Positions 22,068 to 29,248 of a DNA stretch of 29,248 bases are shown here, one piece after another. How positions within the stretch are numbered: position 1 is the stretch's first letter; the number at the start of each line of letters is the position of its first letter. The notes beneath the pieces are model-generated. The model saw nothing but the letters and a program-made list of their open reading frames with translations, ran no database searches and was not told the DNA's origin. The DNA comes from JBBQRS01 sp038214535 (lineage in GTDB: Bacteria; Chloroflexota; Anaerolineae; CG2-30-64-16). A program made the position numbers and the translations under genes. Location of the stretch: assembly GCA_038214535.1 (NCBI GenBank), contig JBBQRS010000062.1:1-29248 (forward strand). The letters run 5' to 3'.

Positions 22068-23558
22068 TCACACCTGTACAATCTGATCTGTGTCAATTTG
22101 CGCCCGTTGCAGGCGCCCGCTGTAATCTACGTAAACTGATTTCCACTCGGTGAACACTTCCAGGGCTGCCTGCCCTGCCTCGCGGTGGCCGTTGCCGGTG
22201 CCGCGCGTGCCGCCGAACGGGAACTGAATCTCCGCGCCGATGGTGCCGGCGTTGATGTACACGATGCCGGTGGTCAGGTCGCGGATCGCCGCAAAGGCTG
22301 CGTTGACGTTCTCGGTGAAGATCGAGCTGGACAACCCGTATGCCGTGGCGTTGTTCACCGCGACGGCCTCTGCCAGATCAGCCACCGTGATGACGCTGAG
22401 CACCGGCCCGAAAATCTCTTCCTGCGCGATGCGCATGTCAGGCTGTACTGCGTCGAAAATGGTCGGCGCATAATAATTGCCGCTTTCCAGCCCCTCGACG
22501 GTCACCGGTGCGCCGCCCGTCGCTAATCGTGCGCCTTCCCCGGCCCCGATCTTCACGTAGCGATCAATGTTCTCCAGCGCCCGCCGGTTGATGATCGGCC
22601 CCACGTCAGTCGTCGGCAATAAACCATCGCCCAGCCGGAGCGCCTCCGTGCGGGCGACGAGCCGTTCCATCAGGGCGTCGTGGATGCCGCGCTGGACGAT
22701 CACGCGCGAACACGCCGTGCAGCGCTGCCCCGTGGTGCCGAATGCCGACCACAGGATGCCGTCCAGCGCCAGGTCGAGGTCGGCGTCATCCATCACGCTG
22801 ATGGCGTTCTTGCCGCCCAACTCCAGCGAGACCTTCTTCAGCCCCGGCGCGGCAAGTTCCGAGACGCGCCGTCCGGCCTCGGTGGAACCGGTGAACGAAA
22901 CCACTTTGACGCTCGGATGCGAGATCAGCGCCTCGCCCACTGAGCCGCCGGGGCCGGTGATTACGCTGAGGACGCCCGGCGGGAGACCGGCTTCCTCGAA
23001 AATGCGGACGAATTCGATGCCCAGGATCGGCGTATCCGACGCTGGCTTGAAGATCACCGCGTTGCCGGCAATCAGCGCGGGCAGCGTCTTCCAACTCGGA
23101 ATGGCAATCGGGAAGTTCCAGGGGGTGATGCACGCCACCACGCCAACCGGGTCGCGCATCGCCATGCCGAATTTGTCGGGCAACTCGACCGGCGCGGTGT
23201 AACCCAGCAGTCGCCGGCCTTCCCCGGCCATGTAATAGGCCATGTCAATGGCCTCTTGCACGTCGCCGCGTGCCTCCGCGATGACCTTGCCCATCTCGCG
23301 CGTTAAAAGCTGAGACAGGCGCTCCTTTTCATCTTCGAGCTTGCGAGCGACGCGGTAGAGGATCTCGCCGCGTTTGGGGGCGGGGACGCTGCGCCACTTA
23401 ATAAAGGCCTTTTCGGCCCCCCCAACGGCGCGCGCAACGTCTTCGGCGCCGCATTCGGGCACCTCGCCAATCAACTCGCCATTCGCGGGATTTAGCGAAG
23501 CAAACGTGCGCCCCGAAAGGGCATCCACCCACTGACCGGCGATGTAATTCTGATGCAT
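22068..23558 (-). CDS. NAD(P)-dependent aldehyde dehydrogenase
   Basis: 496 aa. ITPWNFPIAIPSWK carries the active-site asparagine (N148). FTGSTEAGR is the cofactor loop, and SLELGGKN carries E246. GTTGQRCTACSR holds the catalytic C280, and EEIFGPVLSV follows. It oxidises an aldehyde to the acid in the cytoplasm. The C-terminal GGTRGTGNGHREAG and EVFTEWKSVYVDYSG resemble semialdehyde dehydrogenases of amino-acid metabolism (ALDH7-like), but the substrate is not decided. It is the first gene of the nuo operon, with a candidate promoter at 23614-23642 and GGAGAAG before the ATG. The functional tie to complex I may simply be NADH supply. Confidence 0.9.
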   Translation of the reverse strand: MHQNYIAGQWVDALSGRTFASLNPANGELIGEVPECGAEDVARAVGGAEKAFIKWRSVPAPKRGEILYRVARKLEDEKERLSQLLTREMGKVIAEARGDVQEAIDMAYYMAGEGRRLLGYTAPVELPDKFGMAMRDPVGVVACITPWNFPIAIPSWKTLPALIAGNAVIFKPASDTPILGIEFVRIFEEAGLPPGVLSVITGPGGSVGEALISHPSVKVVSFTGSTEAGRRVSELAAPGLKKVSLELGGKNAISVMDDADLDLALDGILWSAFGTTGQRCTACSRVIVQRGIHDALMERLVARTEALRLGDGLLPTTDVGPIINRRALENIDRYVKIGAGEGARLATGGAPVTVEGLESGNYYAPTIFDAVQPDMRIAQEEIFGPVLSVITVADLAEAVAVNNATAYGLSSSIFTENVNAAFAAIRDLTTGIVYINAGTIGAEIQFPFGGTRGTGNGHREAGQAALEVFTEWKSVYVDYSGRLQRAQIDTDQIVQV

Positions 23559-23613
23559 ATCTTCTCCGCTGCGAAGGCGGGCAGTGATCTGGCAGTCGTC
23601 AATTCAGGCCCAT

Positions 23614-23642
23614 ATTTTACTATAGAGAGGGCGCGAAAGCAA
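23614..23642 (-). promoter_or_regulatory. Candidate promoter of the aldehyde dehydrogenase-nuo operon
   Basis: On the - strand TTGCTT (23642-23637) and TAAAAT (23619-23614) are separated by exactly 17 bases, 55 bases upstream of the ATG at 23558. The -10 matches five of six consensus bases and the -35 three of six. No other promoter-like pair was seen before the ten co-directional genes. Confidence 0.5.
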
Positions 23643-23660
23643 GGATTTCTTTGTGATGTT

Positions 23661-24365
23661 TTACCCAATCGGCGTAGGCGTCTTGGGTTCGTAGGCGCAC
23701 GGGTCGCGCAAGGGGCAACGCCAACATTCCGGACCTCGCGCATGGCAGATCTCGCGGCCGTGCCGAATGAGGTTCAGGTGTAAAGGGTAATACCATTCGG
23801 GCGGCGTCAGGCGCTCCCAGATGCCCTTGATTTTCTCTTCGCTATCCTTTGGGCCCGCCAGCCCCAGGCGGCGCGATACCCGCCCGACGTGGGTGTCTAC
23901 CGGGAAAGCCGCCTTCCCGAAGGAAAACAAGAGGACGATGGAAGCAGTCTTGTGGCCGATGCCATTGAATGAAGTGAGCCAGGCGAGCGCGTCGGGGGTG
24001 GGCATGTCGGCCAGGAAATCAATGCTGAGTTCGCCGCGCTCTTCGAGGATGCGCCGGAGCGCGGCCTGGATGCGCGGCGCTTTCTGCTGGGCCAGCCCCG
24101 CCGGCCGCATGATCTCCACGACTTCGGCAGTGGGCGCGTCGAGCAAGTCCTGCCACGTCGGGTAGCGCGCCTTAAGCGCATCGAACGCACGCCCCGAGTT
24201 GAGATCGCTGGTGCTCTGGCTTAAGAAGGTCAGCACCAGTTCATCCATCGGCGGGTAGTGGGCGCGCCAGTGCGGTTCGCCGTATATCTCCAGCAAGCGA
24301 TGATAGATTGCGGCGGCGAAAGCCTTTTGGGCTGCCGTTTCATCCAGGGGTGAGATTGTGGTCAC
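23661..24365 (-). CDS. nth: Endonuclease III-like DNA glycosylase
   Basis: 234 aa. The helix-hairpin-helix reads LTSFNGIGHKTASIVL with catalytic K139, and D157 lies in VDTHVGR. The [4Fe-4S] loop is C207-x6-C214-x2-C217-x5-C223, the canonical endonuclease III spacing. It removes oxidised pyrimidines and nicks the abasic site. The start is GTG at 24365: AAGGAG lies seven bases before it and a promoter-like pair (24391-24419) falls inside the longer open frame that would begin at 24434. It stands alone, divergent from the ATP-grasp operon. The homology is to the Nth/MutY superfamily, and the substrate may differ from that of E. coli Nth. Confidence 0.9.
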   Translation of the reverse strand: MTTISPLDETAAQKAFAAAIYHRLLEIYGEPHWRAHYPPMDELVLTFLSQSTSDLNSGRAFDALKARYPTWQDLLDAPTAEVVEIMRPAGLAQQKAPRIQAALRRILEERGELSIDFLADMPTPDALAWLTSFNGIGHKTASIVLLFSFGKAAFPVDTHVGRVSRRLGLAGPKDSEEKIKGIWERLTPPEWYYPLHLNLIRHGREICHARGPECWRCPLRDPCAYEPKTPTPIG

Positions 24366-24390
24366 GCGTAGACTCCTTGCACTCGCGGGC

Positions 24391-24419
24391 ATGTTACCCC
24401 ACGGGTCGCGGTGCGTCAA
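24391..24419 (-). promoter_or_regulatory. Candidate promoter of the endonuclease III gene
   Basis: On the - strand TTGACG (24419-24414) is followed after exactly 17 bases by TAACAT (24396-24391). It places a start site near 24384, giving a short leader before the GTG at 24365 and arguing against the longer ATG start at 24434. Confidence 0.6.
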
Positions 24420-24433
24420 GGCGTCATTTTGCA

Positions 24434-24462
24434 TTGACAGCCCTCCGTAACCAAAGTAAAAT
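24434..24462 (+). promoter_or_regulatory. Strong sigma70 promoter of the ATP-grasp-esterase-pyk operon
   Basis: TTGACA (24434-24439, perfect) and TAAAAT (24457-24462, five of six) are 17 bases apart, the best promoter match in the window. The predicted start site is near 24470, so the in-frame ATG at 24466 would not be in the message. It is back to back with the promoter of nth, the two -35 boxes being only 14 bases apart. Confidence 0.8.
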
Positions 24463-24510
24463 CACATGGAGCGTTGCTGCGAGGCAACCCCACATGAGAT
24501 GGATGGTGTC

Positions 24511-25674
24511 ATGAATTATATTCACTTATCGCCGCATTTCCCGCCAAATTATCATCTATTCGCCGTTAACCTGCATCGGTTGGGCGCGCGGGTGCTTGGC
24601 CTGGCAGATGAACCCTATGAACAGTTGAACCCTGAGTTGCAGGGCGCGCTCACCGAGTATTATCGGGTCGAGGATATGCACAGCCACGACCAGCTTCTGC
24701 GCGCGTGCGGCTACTTCACTCACCGCTACGGCAAGATTGACCGCATCGAGTCGCACACCGAGTACTGGCTCGAGACGGAAGCCGGCCTACGCAGCGACTT
24801 CAACATTCCGGGGCCAAAACGCGGCGGCATCGCGCGCCTCAAGCGCAAGTCGCAGATGCGGCGCGCCTTCGAGGCCGCGGGGGTTGCGGTCGCGCGCGGC
24901 GTGCTGTATGAGAACCCGGCGCAGGCCCGGCAGTTCGTGCAGGAAGTCGGCTACCCCATTGTCGCCAAGCCGGACATTGGCGTCGGCGCGTCAAACACCT
25001 ACAAGATCGCCGACGACGCCGACCTGGAGCGCTTCATCGCCACACACCCGCCTACTGATTACCTGCTGGAGGAGTTCATCTGCGGCGAGATTTGCACATT
25101 CGACGGGCTGACCGATAAAGATGGCAACCCGGTTTTTCTCTCGTCGCTGCGTTACAGCCAGGGCATCATGGAGGTCGTCAACGAGGACCTTCACGTTTAT
25201 TATTACACCTTACGCAACATCCCGCGCGACCTGGACGAGGCCGGACGGCGCACCCTGCGTGAGTTCGACGTACGCGAGCGCTTCTTTCACATCGAGTTCT
25301 TCCGGCTACCCGATGGGCGATTGCTGGGCCTCGAGCTCAACCTGCGCCCACCCGGCGGCCCGACCGTGGATATGTGGAACTGGGCCAACGAGATTGATCT
25401 CTACTGGGAATGGGCCAATATCGTCATCAACAACCGGTTTGTCGAGGCCTACAGCACGAAATATCACTGCCTGTATGCCGGGCGCAAGTTCGACAAACCC
25501 TACGTGCATACGCACGAGCAGATCATGGATGCCTTTGGTCTGCAGATCGTGCATCATCAACCGATGAGTCCGATCTTCCGGGTTGCGATGGGCGATTATG
25601 CGTATATCCTGCGCACGCCTGACCTGGATGAGGCGCTGGCCGGAGCCGAGTATATCCAGGAGATGGAGCCATAA
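24511..25674 (+). CDS. ATP-grasp carboxylate-amine ligase-like protein
   Basis: 387 aa from MNYIHLSPHFPPNYHLFAVN. The N-terminal 100 residues form a preATP-grasp domain with the GARVLGLADEPYEQL segment. YPIVAKPDIGVGASNTYKI (about 148-166) supplies the nucleotide-binding lysine K153 and glycine loop, YLLEEFICGEICTFDG is the hinge strand, and LGLELNLRPPGG holds the metal ligands E275 and N277. ATP-grasp enzymes join a carboxylate to an amine or thiol through an acyl phosphate; the substrates here are unknown. The start at 24511 is preferred over 24466, which precedes the predicted transcript start; 24499 is also possible. The esterase begins three bases after the stop. Confidence 0.85.
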   Translation: MNYIHLSPHFPPNYHLFAVNLHRLGARVLGLADEPYEQLNPELQGALTEYYRVEDMHSHDQLLRACGYFTHRYGKIDRIESHTEYWLETEAGLRSDFNIPGPKRGGIARLKRKSQMRRAFEAAGVAVARGVLYENPAQARQFVQEVGYPIVAKPDIGVGASNTYKIADDADLERFIATHPPTDYLLEEFICGEICTFDGLTDKDGNPVFLSSLRYSQGIMEVVNEDLHVYYYTLRNIPRDLDEAGRRTLREFDVRERFFHIEFFRLPDGRLLGLELNLRPPGGPTVDMWNWANEIDLYWEWANIVINNRFVEAYSTKYHCLYAGRKFDKPYVHTHEQIMDAFGLQIVHHQPMSPIFRVAMGDYAYILRTPDLDEALAGAEYIQEMEP

Positions 25675-25676
25675 CC

Positions 25677-26411
25677 ATGCACGTCGAATATCACAAATGG
25701 TGGAGCCCGAACCTTAATCAGGACATGGAACTTAAGGTCTACGGCCATGCGGGCAAGCCGGTGGTCGTCTTTCCCACCCAGGGCGGACGATTTTACGAGT
25801 ACGAAGACTTCGGCATGATTGATGCCTGCGCCCCCTCGATTGACGCAGGACGCGTCCAGTTCGTCACCATAGACAGTGTGGATAACCAATCCTGGTGCAA
25901 CACCGCGATCCACCCCGCCGATCGCGCCCTGCGCCACAACGACTATAACCGTTATGTCATCGCGGAGGTCGCGCCGTTTATTCGCAGCCGCGGCCATTTC
26001 GGTAAGTTTCTCTCCACCGGGTGCAGCATGGGCGCCTACCATTCTGCCAATTTCTTTTTCCGGCACCCCGATGTCTTTGACGCTCTTATTTCGCTCAGCG
26101 GGCTGATGCAACTCAGCATGTTCATCGGCGACTACACGGACGACAACATCTATTTCAACACGCCGCTGGCGTATCTGCCCAATCTCACCGATGACTGGTA
26201 TCTCGATCAGTACCGGCGCAGCGATATCATCGTCTCGGCAGGGCAGGGCGCGTGGGACGAGGAGATGCTCTCCGATGCGCTGGCGCTGAAGAGTATCCTG
26301 GAAGCGAAAGATGTGCCCTGCTGGGTAGATATCTGGGGCCATGACGTGAACCACGACTGGCCGTGGTGGCGGCGGCAGATGCCCTATTTCTTGCACCACC
26401 TCGGGCTATGA
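25677..26411 (+). CDS. Esterase of the alpha/beta-hydrolase fold
   Basis: 244 aa. The nucleophile elbow is G115-C-S117-M-G119 in FLSTGCSMGAYHSANFFFRH. WGHDVNHDWPWW near the C-terminus supplies the catalytic histidine, and an Asp near SAGQGAWDEE may be the third residue. VVVFPTQGGRFYEYEDFGM at the N-terminus resembles the putative-esterase family that includes esterase D and mycolyltransferases. No signal peptide. It lies three bases after the ATP-grasp gene and overlaps pyruvate kinase by ATGA, so all three are coupled. Ligase plus esterase suggests building and then trimming or transferring an acyl group, but the compound is unknown. Confidence 0.85.
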   Translation: MHVEYHKWWSPNLNQDMELKVYGHAGKPVVVFPTQGGRFYEYEDFGMIDACAPSIDAGRVQFVTIDSVDNQSWCNTAIHPADRALRHNDYNRYVIAEVAPFIRSRGHFGKFLSTGCSMGAYHSANFFFRHPDVFDALISLSGLMQLSMFIGDYTDDNIYFNTPLAYLPNLTDDWYLDQYRRSDIIVSAGQGAWDEEMLSDALALKSILEAKDVPCWVDIWGHDVNHDWPWWRRQMPYFLHHLGL

Positions 26412-28198
26412 CCATGCTGCGCACCAAGATCGTTTGCACCATCGGCCCGGCCAGCCGCGAGCCGGAAGCCCTGCGGGAGATGATAAAGGCCGGCATGGAC
26501 GTGGCGCGGCTGAACTTCTCGCACGGCGACCACGAAGGCCACGCGGAAAACATGCGCCGCATCCGTGCGCTCTCCGAAGAATCTAGCAAACCGGTTGCCA
26601 TCCTGGCCGATCTGCAAGGCCCGAAGCTGCGGGTCGGCATCATGCCGGCGAGCGGCGTGCCGCTCCGCGCCGGCGAGCGAGTGACCCTGACGACCGATGA
26701 TATTGTGGGAGAGCCGGGACGCATCCCCGTCCAGTTCGACCGCCTGCCCGCAGTGGTGCAGCCCGGCGACCGGATCATGATAGACGACGGGCTGCTCGAA
26801 CTCCAGGTGATTGCGACCGATGGGGCCAGGGAAGTCGTGGCCCAGGCGTTCACCGGCGGTGTCATCAACTCGAACAAGGGGTTGAATCTACCACGCGCCG
26901 ATTTCTCGATCCCCGCGATCACCGATAAGGACCTCGAAGATCTGCGCTTTGCCATAGATCACGGCGCGGACTGGCTTGCGCTCTCCTTCGTGCGGACCGC
27001 GCAGGAGGTGCTCGATCTGAAAGCCTACATCCGTGAGTTTTCGATGTATGGCCGGGCTACCCCCGTGATCGCCAAGATCGAGAAGCCCGAGGCCATCCAC
27101 AATATCATGGATATCATCGCGGCATCGGATGGCATTATGGTGGCGCGCGGCGATCTGGGCATTGAGCTTTCGCCGGAGGCCGTGCCCATGTTACAGAAGA
27201 TGATTATCCGCAACTGCAACGAAGCCGGCAAACCGGTCATCACGGCGACCCAGATGCTCGAATCCATGGAGCGCAACCCGCGACCCACGCGCGCGGAGGC
27301 CAGCGACGTCGCGAACGCCGTCCTCGACGGCTCCGATGCGGTGATGCTTTCGGGCGAAACCGCGGCGGGGAAGTACCCGGTAGAGAGCGTCCAGACGATG
27401 GCGCGCATCGCGTCCGAAGTCGAGCGAGAGCAGGCGGCGCACACCTTCTACCAACTGCCGGCCAAAGCCGGGCGCACTTTCGCCCAGGCGGTCGCGCACG
27501 CCTCAGTGGAGACGGCGATTGACCTCAGCGCGGCGGCCATCGTGACGCCGACCGCATCCGGCCAGACGGCGCGCGCCGTGTCGGCTTTCCGCCCGCCGTG
27601 CCCCATCATCGCCGTGACGCCCAGCCTCTTCACGCAACGCGAACTGGTGCTCTACTGGGGCGTCTATCCGCTGCTCTCCAAGCGCGCGCCCGATACGGAC
27701 ACCATCATCAAAGAAGCCGTAGATGCGGCGCAAAAAGCCGGCTACGTGCAGGAGGGTGACGTGGTGGTTGTCACGGGTGGTTCGCCGGGGACGGGCGGCG
27801 GCGTGACCAACCTGATGATGGTACACCTGATCGAGCGCGTGCTGGCGCGCGGCATTGGCGTAGGTGAGCGCCGGGTGCTGGGGCGCGTCCGCCGGATATC
27901 TGCGCCGATCCCTGAGAACGCACGTATTGAGCCTGATGAGATCATCGTCACGCCGTTCACCGACCGCACATTTCTGCCGGTGCTGGCGCGCGCAAGGGGT
28001 CTCATCACCGAGCAGGGCGGCGCGAACGCGCATTGTCGTCTGACCGCGCTGGAGTTGGGCCTTCCCGCGATTATCGGCGTGACGGGTGGTCTGGACGCGC
28101 TGACGGACGGGCTGGAAGTCGTGCTTGACCCGATGCGCGGCCTGGTGTTCGAGCGCCCGCGCGCACTGACTGTACAGGCGAGCGACAAAACGCCGTAG
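26408..28198 (+). CDS. pyk: Pyruvate kinase with C-terminal PEP-utiliser-like domain
   Basis: 596 aa, close to the about 585-aa pyruvate kinases that carry an extra C-terminal domain. TKIVCTIGPAS starts the barrel. ARLNFSHG, VIAKIEKPEAI (about 220-230), MVARGDLGIE and PVITATQMLESM mark the active site. Residues from about 505 form the extra domain with TEQGGANAHCRLTALELG, a version of the PEP-utiliser mobile domain that keeps the histidine, then PAIIGVTGG. It makes pyruvate and ATP from PEP and ADP. The start is the ATG overlapping the esterase stop (ATGA); an ATG at 26414 is equally possible. A frame open upstream to 26363 overlaps the esterase too far. Confidence 0.95.
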   Translation: MTMLRTKIVCTIGPASREPEALREMIKAGMDVARLNFSHGDHEGHAENMRRIRALSEESSKPVAILADLQGPKLRVGIMPASGVPLRAGERVTLTTDDIVGEPGRIPVQFDRLPAVVQPGDRIMIDDGLLELQVIATDGAREVVAQAFTGGVINSNKGLNLPRADFSIPAITDKDLEDLRFAIDHGADWLALSFVRTAQEVLDLKAYIREFSMYGRATPVIAKIEKPEAIHNIMDIIAASDGIMVARGDLGIELSPEAVPMLQKMIIRNCNEAGKPVITATQMLESMERNPRPTRAEASDVANAVLDGSDAVMLSGETAAGKYPVESVQTMARIASEVEREQAAHTFYQLPAKAGRTFAQAVAHASVETAIDLSAAAIVTPTASGQTARAVSAFRPPCPIIAVTPSLFTQRELVLYWGVYPLLSKRAPDTDTIIKEAVDAAQKAGYVQEGDVVVVTGGSPGTGGGVTNLMMVHLIERVLARGIGVGERRVLGRVRRISAPIPENARIEPDEIIVTPFTDRTFLPVLARARGLITEQGGANAHCRLTALELGLPAIIGVTGGLDALTDGLEVVLDPMRGLVFERPRALTVQASDKTP

Positions 28199-28204
28199 AA
28201 TTTA

Positions 28205-28279
28205 TCCGAGAAATCCTGTAGTATAGGGCCTTGTGCCCGTCGCGGGCGCCCACAAGAGGCTAAACTACGAGTTTTCGGA
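28205..28279 (-). repeat. Dispersed two-lobed palindrome, copy 5, with extended outer stem
   Basis: The core GTAG (28218) to CTAC (28268) contains GGGC-CTTGT-GCCC on the left and an A-type lobe on the right, the reverse orientation of copies 2 and 4. An outer TCCGA (28205-28209) pairs with TCGGA (28275-28279). It lies seven bases after the pyk stop and may contribute to transcript ending, although no T tract follows. Confidence 0.8.
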
Positions 28280-28321
28280 TAGACAACTTGGTGAGGTCGA
28301 GAGTCTCCGGGGAGAAATTGC

Positions 28322-29248
28322 TTGCGTAATCCATACGTCACGGGCGCATATGTCACCGGCCCCCGTTTTTACGGGCGAGAGGCGCTGCTCGACTACCTCA
28401 TCAACGGCTCGGCCCACGCCTGCTGGCTGATCGGTACGCGCCGCATCGGCAAGACCTCCACGCTGCGCCAACTCGAAGCGCTGGCGCTTGCTCAGAATAC
28501 GCGCATTCCTGTGTTTTGGGACATGCAGGGCGCGGAATCGTTCGCGCGTTTGGGACAATATCTGGCCGACGCGATCGGCGCGTATGGCCCGCGTTTCGAG
28601 CCGTTGGGACTTTCACCTGTCGGGATGGGCGATGATCCCATCGTGATCCTGCGCAGCCTGCGCCGCGCCGTCCTGAGTGCGGGGCGCGAGCTGCTCCTGC
28701 TCTGCGACGAGACGGAAGCGCTGCTCAAGATCGCGCGCGCCGAGCCGGAAGCATTGCAACGTCTGCACCGCGAGCTGACCGACGGCGCGGGCCTGCGCGT
28801 TGTGATGGCCTCGACCCGCGGCATCTTCCAGCTTCACGACATCTGCGCCGGCTGGTCCACGTCGCCGTTTTTGGAGGGTTTCGACCTCTCGCAGATGCTG
28901 GGGAACCTGTCGCCCGGCGCAATTCGCAGCCTGGTGGTGCAGGCTCAGATGCCGGCAGACCAACACGTGTCGGCGGCCCGCGAAGTGATCGAGGCGGTTC
29001 TGGACGCCACTAACGGCCACCCGTACCTGACGCAGGTGATGTGTTCGCGGCTCTATCAGGAAGACGGTACGCTCCGCGCCCCGGTGGAACGCGACTATTC
29101 GGTTGAGCCGACGCTACGCGGCTTCTTCAACCACGATTTCAACGCGCTGACGCCGTCCGAACGCGCCGTGTTGCTTGCCGTGCAGTCGGGTGAAGCGACC
29201 GACGAGGCGACCCTTGCACCCGGCATCGCCGAACCCGCCGCCGAATTG
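28322..29248 (+). CDS. P-loop (STAND-like) ATPase, N-terminal 309 residues, cut by window end
   Basis: Starts TTG at 28322 with GGAG (28311-28314) seven bases upstream; no ATG or GTG fits the first conserved residues. LRNPYVTGAYVTGPRFYGRE leads into Walker A GTRRIGKTS (38-46) and Walker B ELLLLCDETEALL (123-135). The arginine-rich G-x-R-x-x-GKTS loop and the following winged-helix-like region (NGHPYLTQVMCSRLY, LTPSERAVLLAV) are typical of archaeal-ATPase/STAND-type proteins that often carry signalling or effector domains further on. The frame is open to the last base, so the C-terminal domains, and hence the function, lie outside the window. Confidence 0.83.
   Translation, partial: MRNPYVTGAYVTGPRFYGREALLDYLINGSAHACWLIGTRRIGKTSTLRQLEALALAQNTRIPVFWDMQGAESFARLGQYLADAIGAYGPRFEPLGLSPVGMGDDPIVILRSLRRAVLSAGRELLLLCDETEALLKIARAEPEALQRLHRELTDGAGLRVVMASTRGIFQLHDICAGWSTSPFLEGFDLSQMLGNLSPGAIRSLVVQAQMPADQHVSAAREVIEAVLDATNGHPYLTQVMCSRLYQEDGTLRAPVERDYSVEPTLRGFFNHDFNALTPSERAVLLAVQSGEATDEATLAPGIAEPAAEL

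Noticed and set aside
24466..24510. Upstream start of the ATP-grasp protein
   Set aside because: The ATG at 24466 lies just upstream of the start site predicted from the TTGACA-17-TAAAAT promoter, and the extra residues (MERCCEATPHEMDGV) have no family look.
2925..28279. The repeated palindromes as a CRISPR array
   Set aside because: The copies are thousands of bases apart, in both orientations, with no spacer pattern and no cas genes.

Overview
The window is GC-rich, compact bacterial DNA. Fused nuoCD, a fused gamma-alpha 2-oxoacid:ferredoxin oxidoreductase, an Mrp variant without CxxC, a DUF1786 protein and many small intergenic palindromes together suggest a member of the Chloroflexota (Anaerolineae-like). 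This is an inference from gene content; there is no rRNA or other marker gene here. I see no tRNA, rRNA or CRISPR array, and no gene-free stretch longer than about 250 bases.

Layout. (1) 1-170: the tail of an IS630-type transposase and its right end, abutting a truncated palindromic element. (2) 372-4081, + strand: an FCD/GntR regulator with a candidate operator, translationally coupled to the two subunits of a 2-oxoacid:ferredoxin oxidoreductase. A bidirectional terminator-like hairpin (4106-4142) closes the unit. (3) 4175-14932, - strand: several short units. In transcription order they are a membrane-anchored heterodisulfide-reductase-like Fe-S protein; lpd-lipA-DUF1786; a flavin reductase; a second flavin reductase coupled to an M20 amidohydrolase; and glutamate dehydrogenase followed by a GH1 glycosidase. 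(4) 15097-23558, - strand: a ten-gene operon with tiny gaps or 4-bp overlaps: aldehyde dehydrogenase, a 78-aa protein, nuoB, nuoCD, nuoI, a 60-codon ORF, a DUF1858 membrane-tethered protein, a CxxCH/CxxC protein, an FAD oxidoreductase and an Mrp-type Fe-S scaffold ATPase. (5) 23661-24365, - strand: an endonuclease III-like gene, divergent from (6) 24511-28198, + strand: ATP-grasp ligase, esterase and pyruvate kinase. (7) 28322 to the end: the start of a P-loop ATPase, cut by the window edge.

Together the genes cover anaerobic or facultative central carbon and electron flow: ferredoxin-linked oxidation of 2-oxoacids, glutamate deamination, lipoate/Lpd chemistry, a quinone-facing Fe-S oxidoreductase and the quinone/Fe-S connecting arm of complex I. 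The operon in (4) is the best candidate for something undescribed. It encodes only the B, C, D and I subunits of complex I, followed by four uncharacterised or unplaced redox-type genes and an Mrp/Ind1-type assembly ATPase.

A family of about 52-bp two-lobed palindromes recurs five times (146-170 partial, 2925-2980, 6809-6863, 8595-8646, 28205-28279). A related-looking but different 64-bp palindrome lies at 15020-15083. These look like non-autonomous mobile or REP-like elements.
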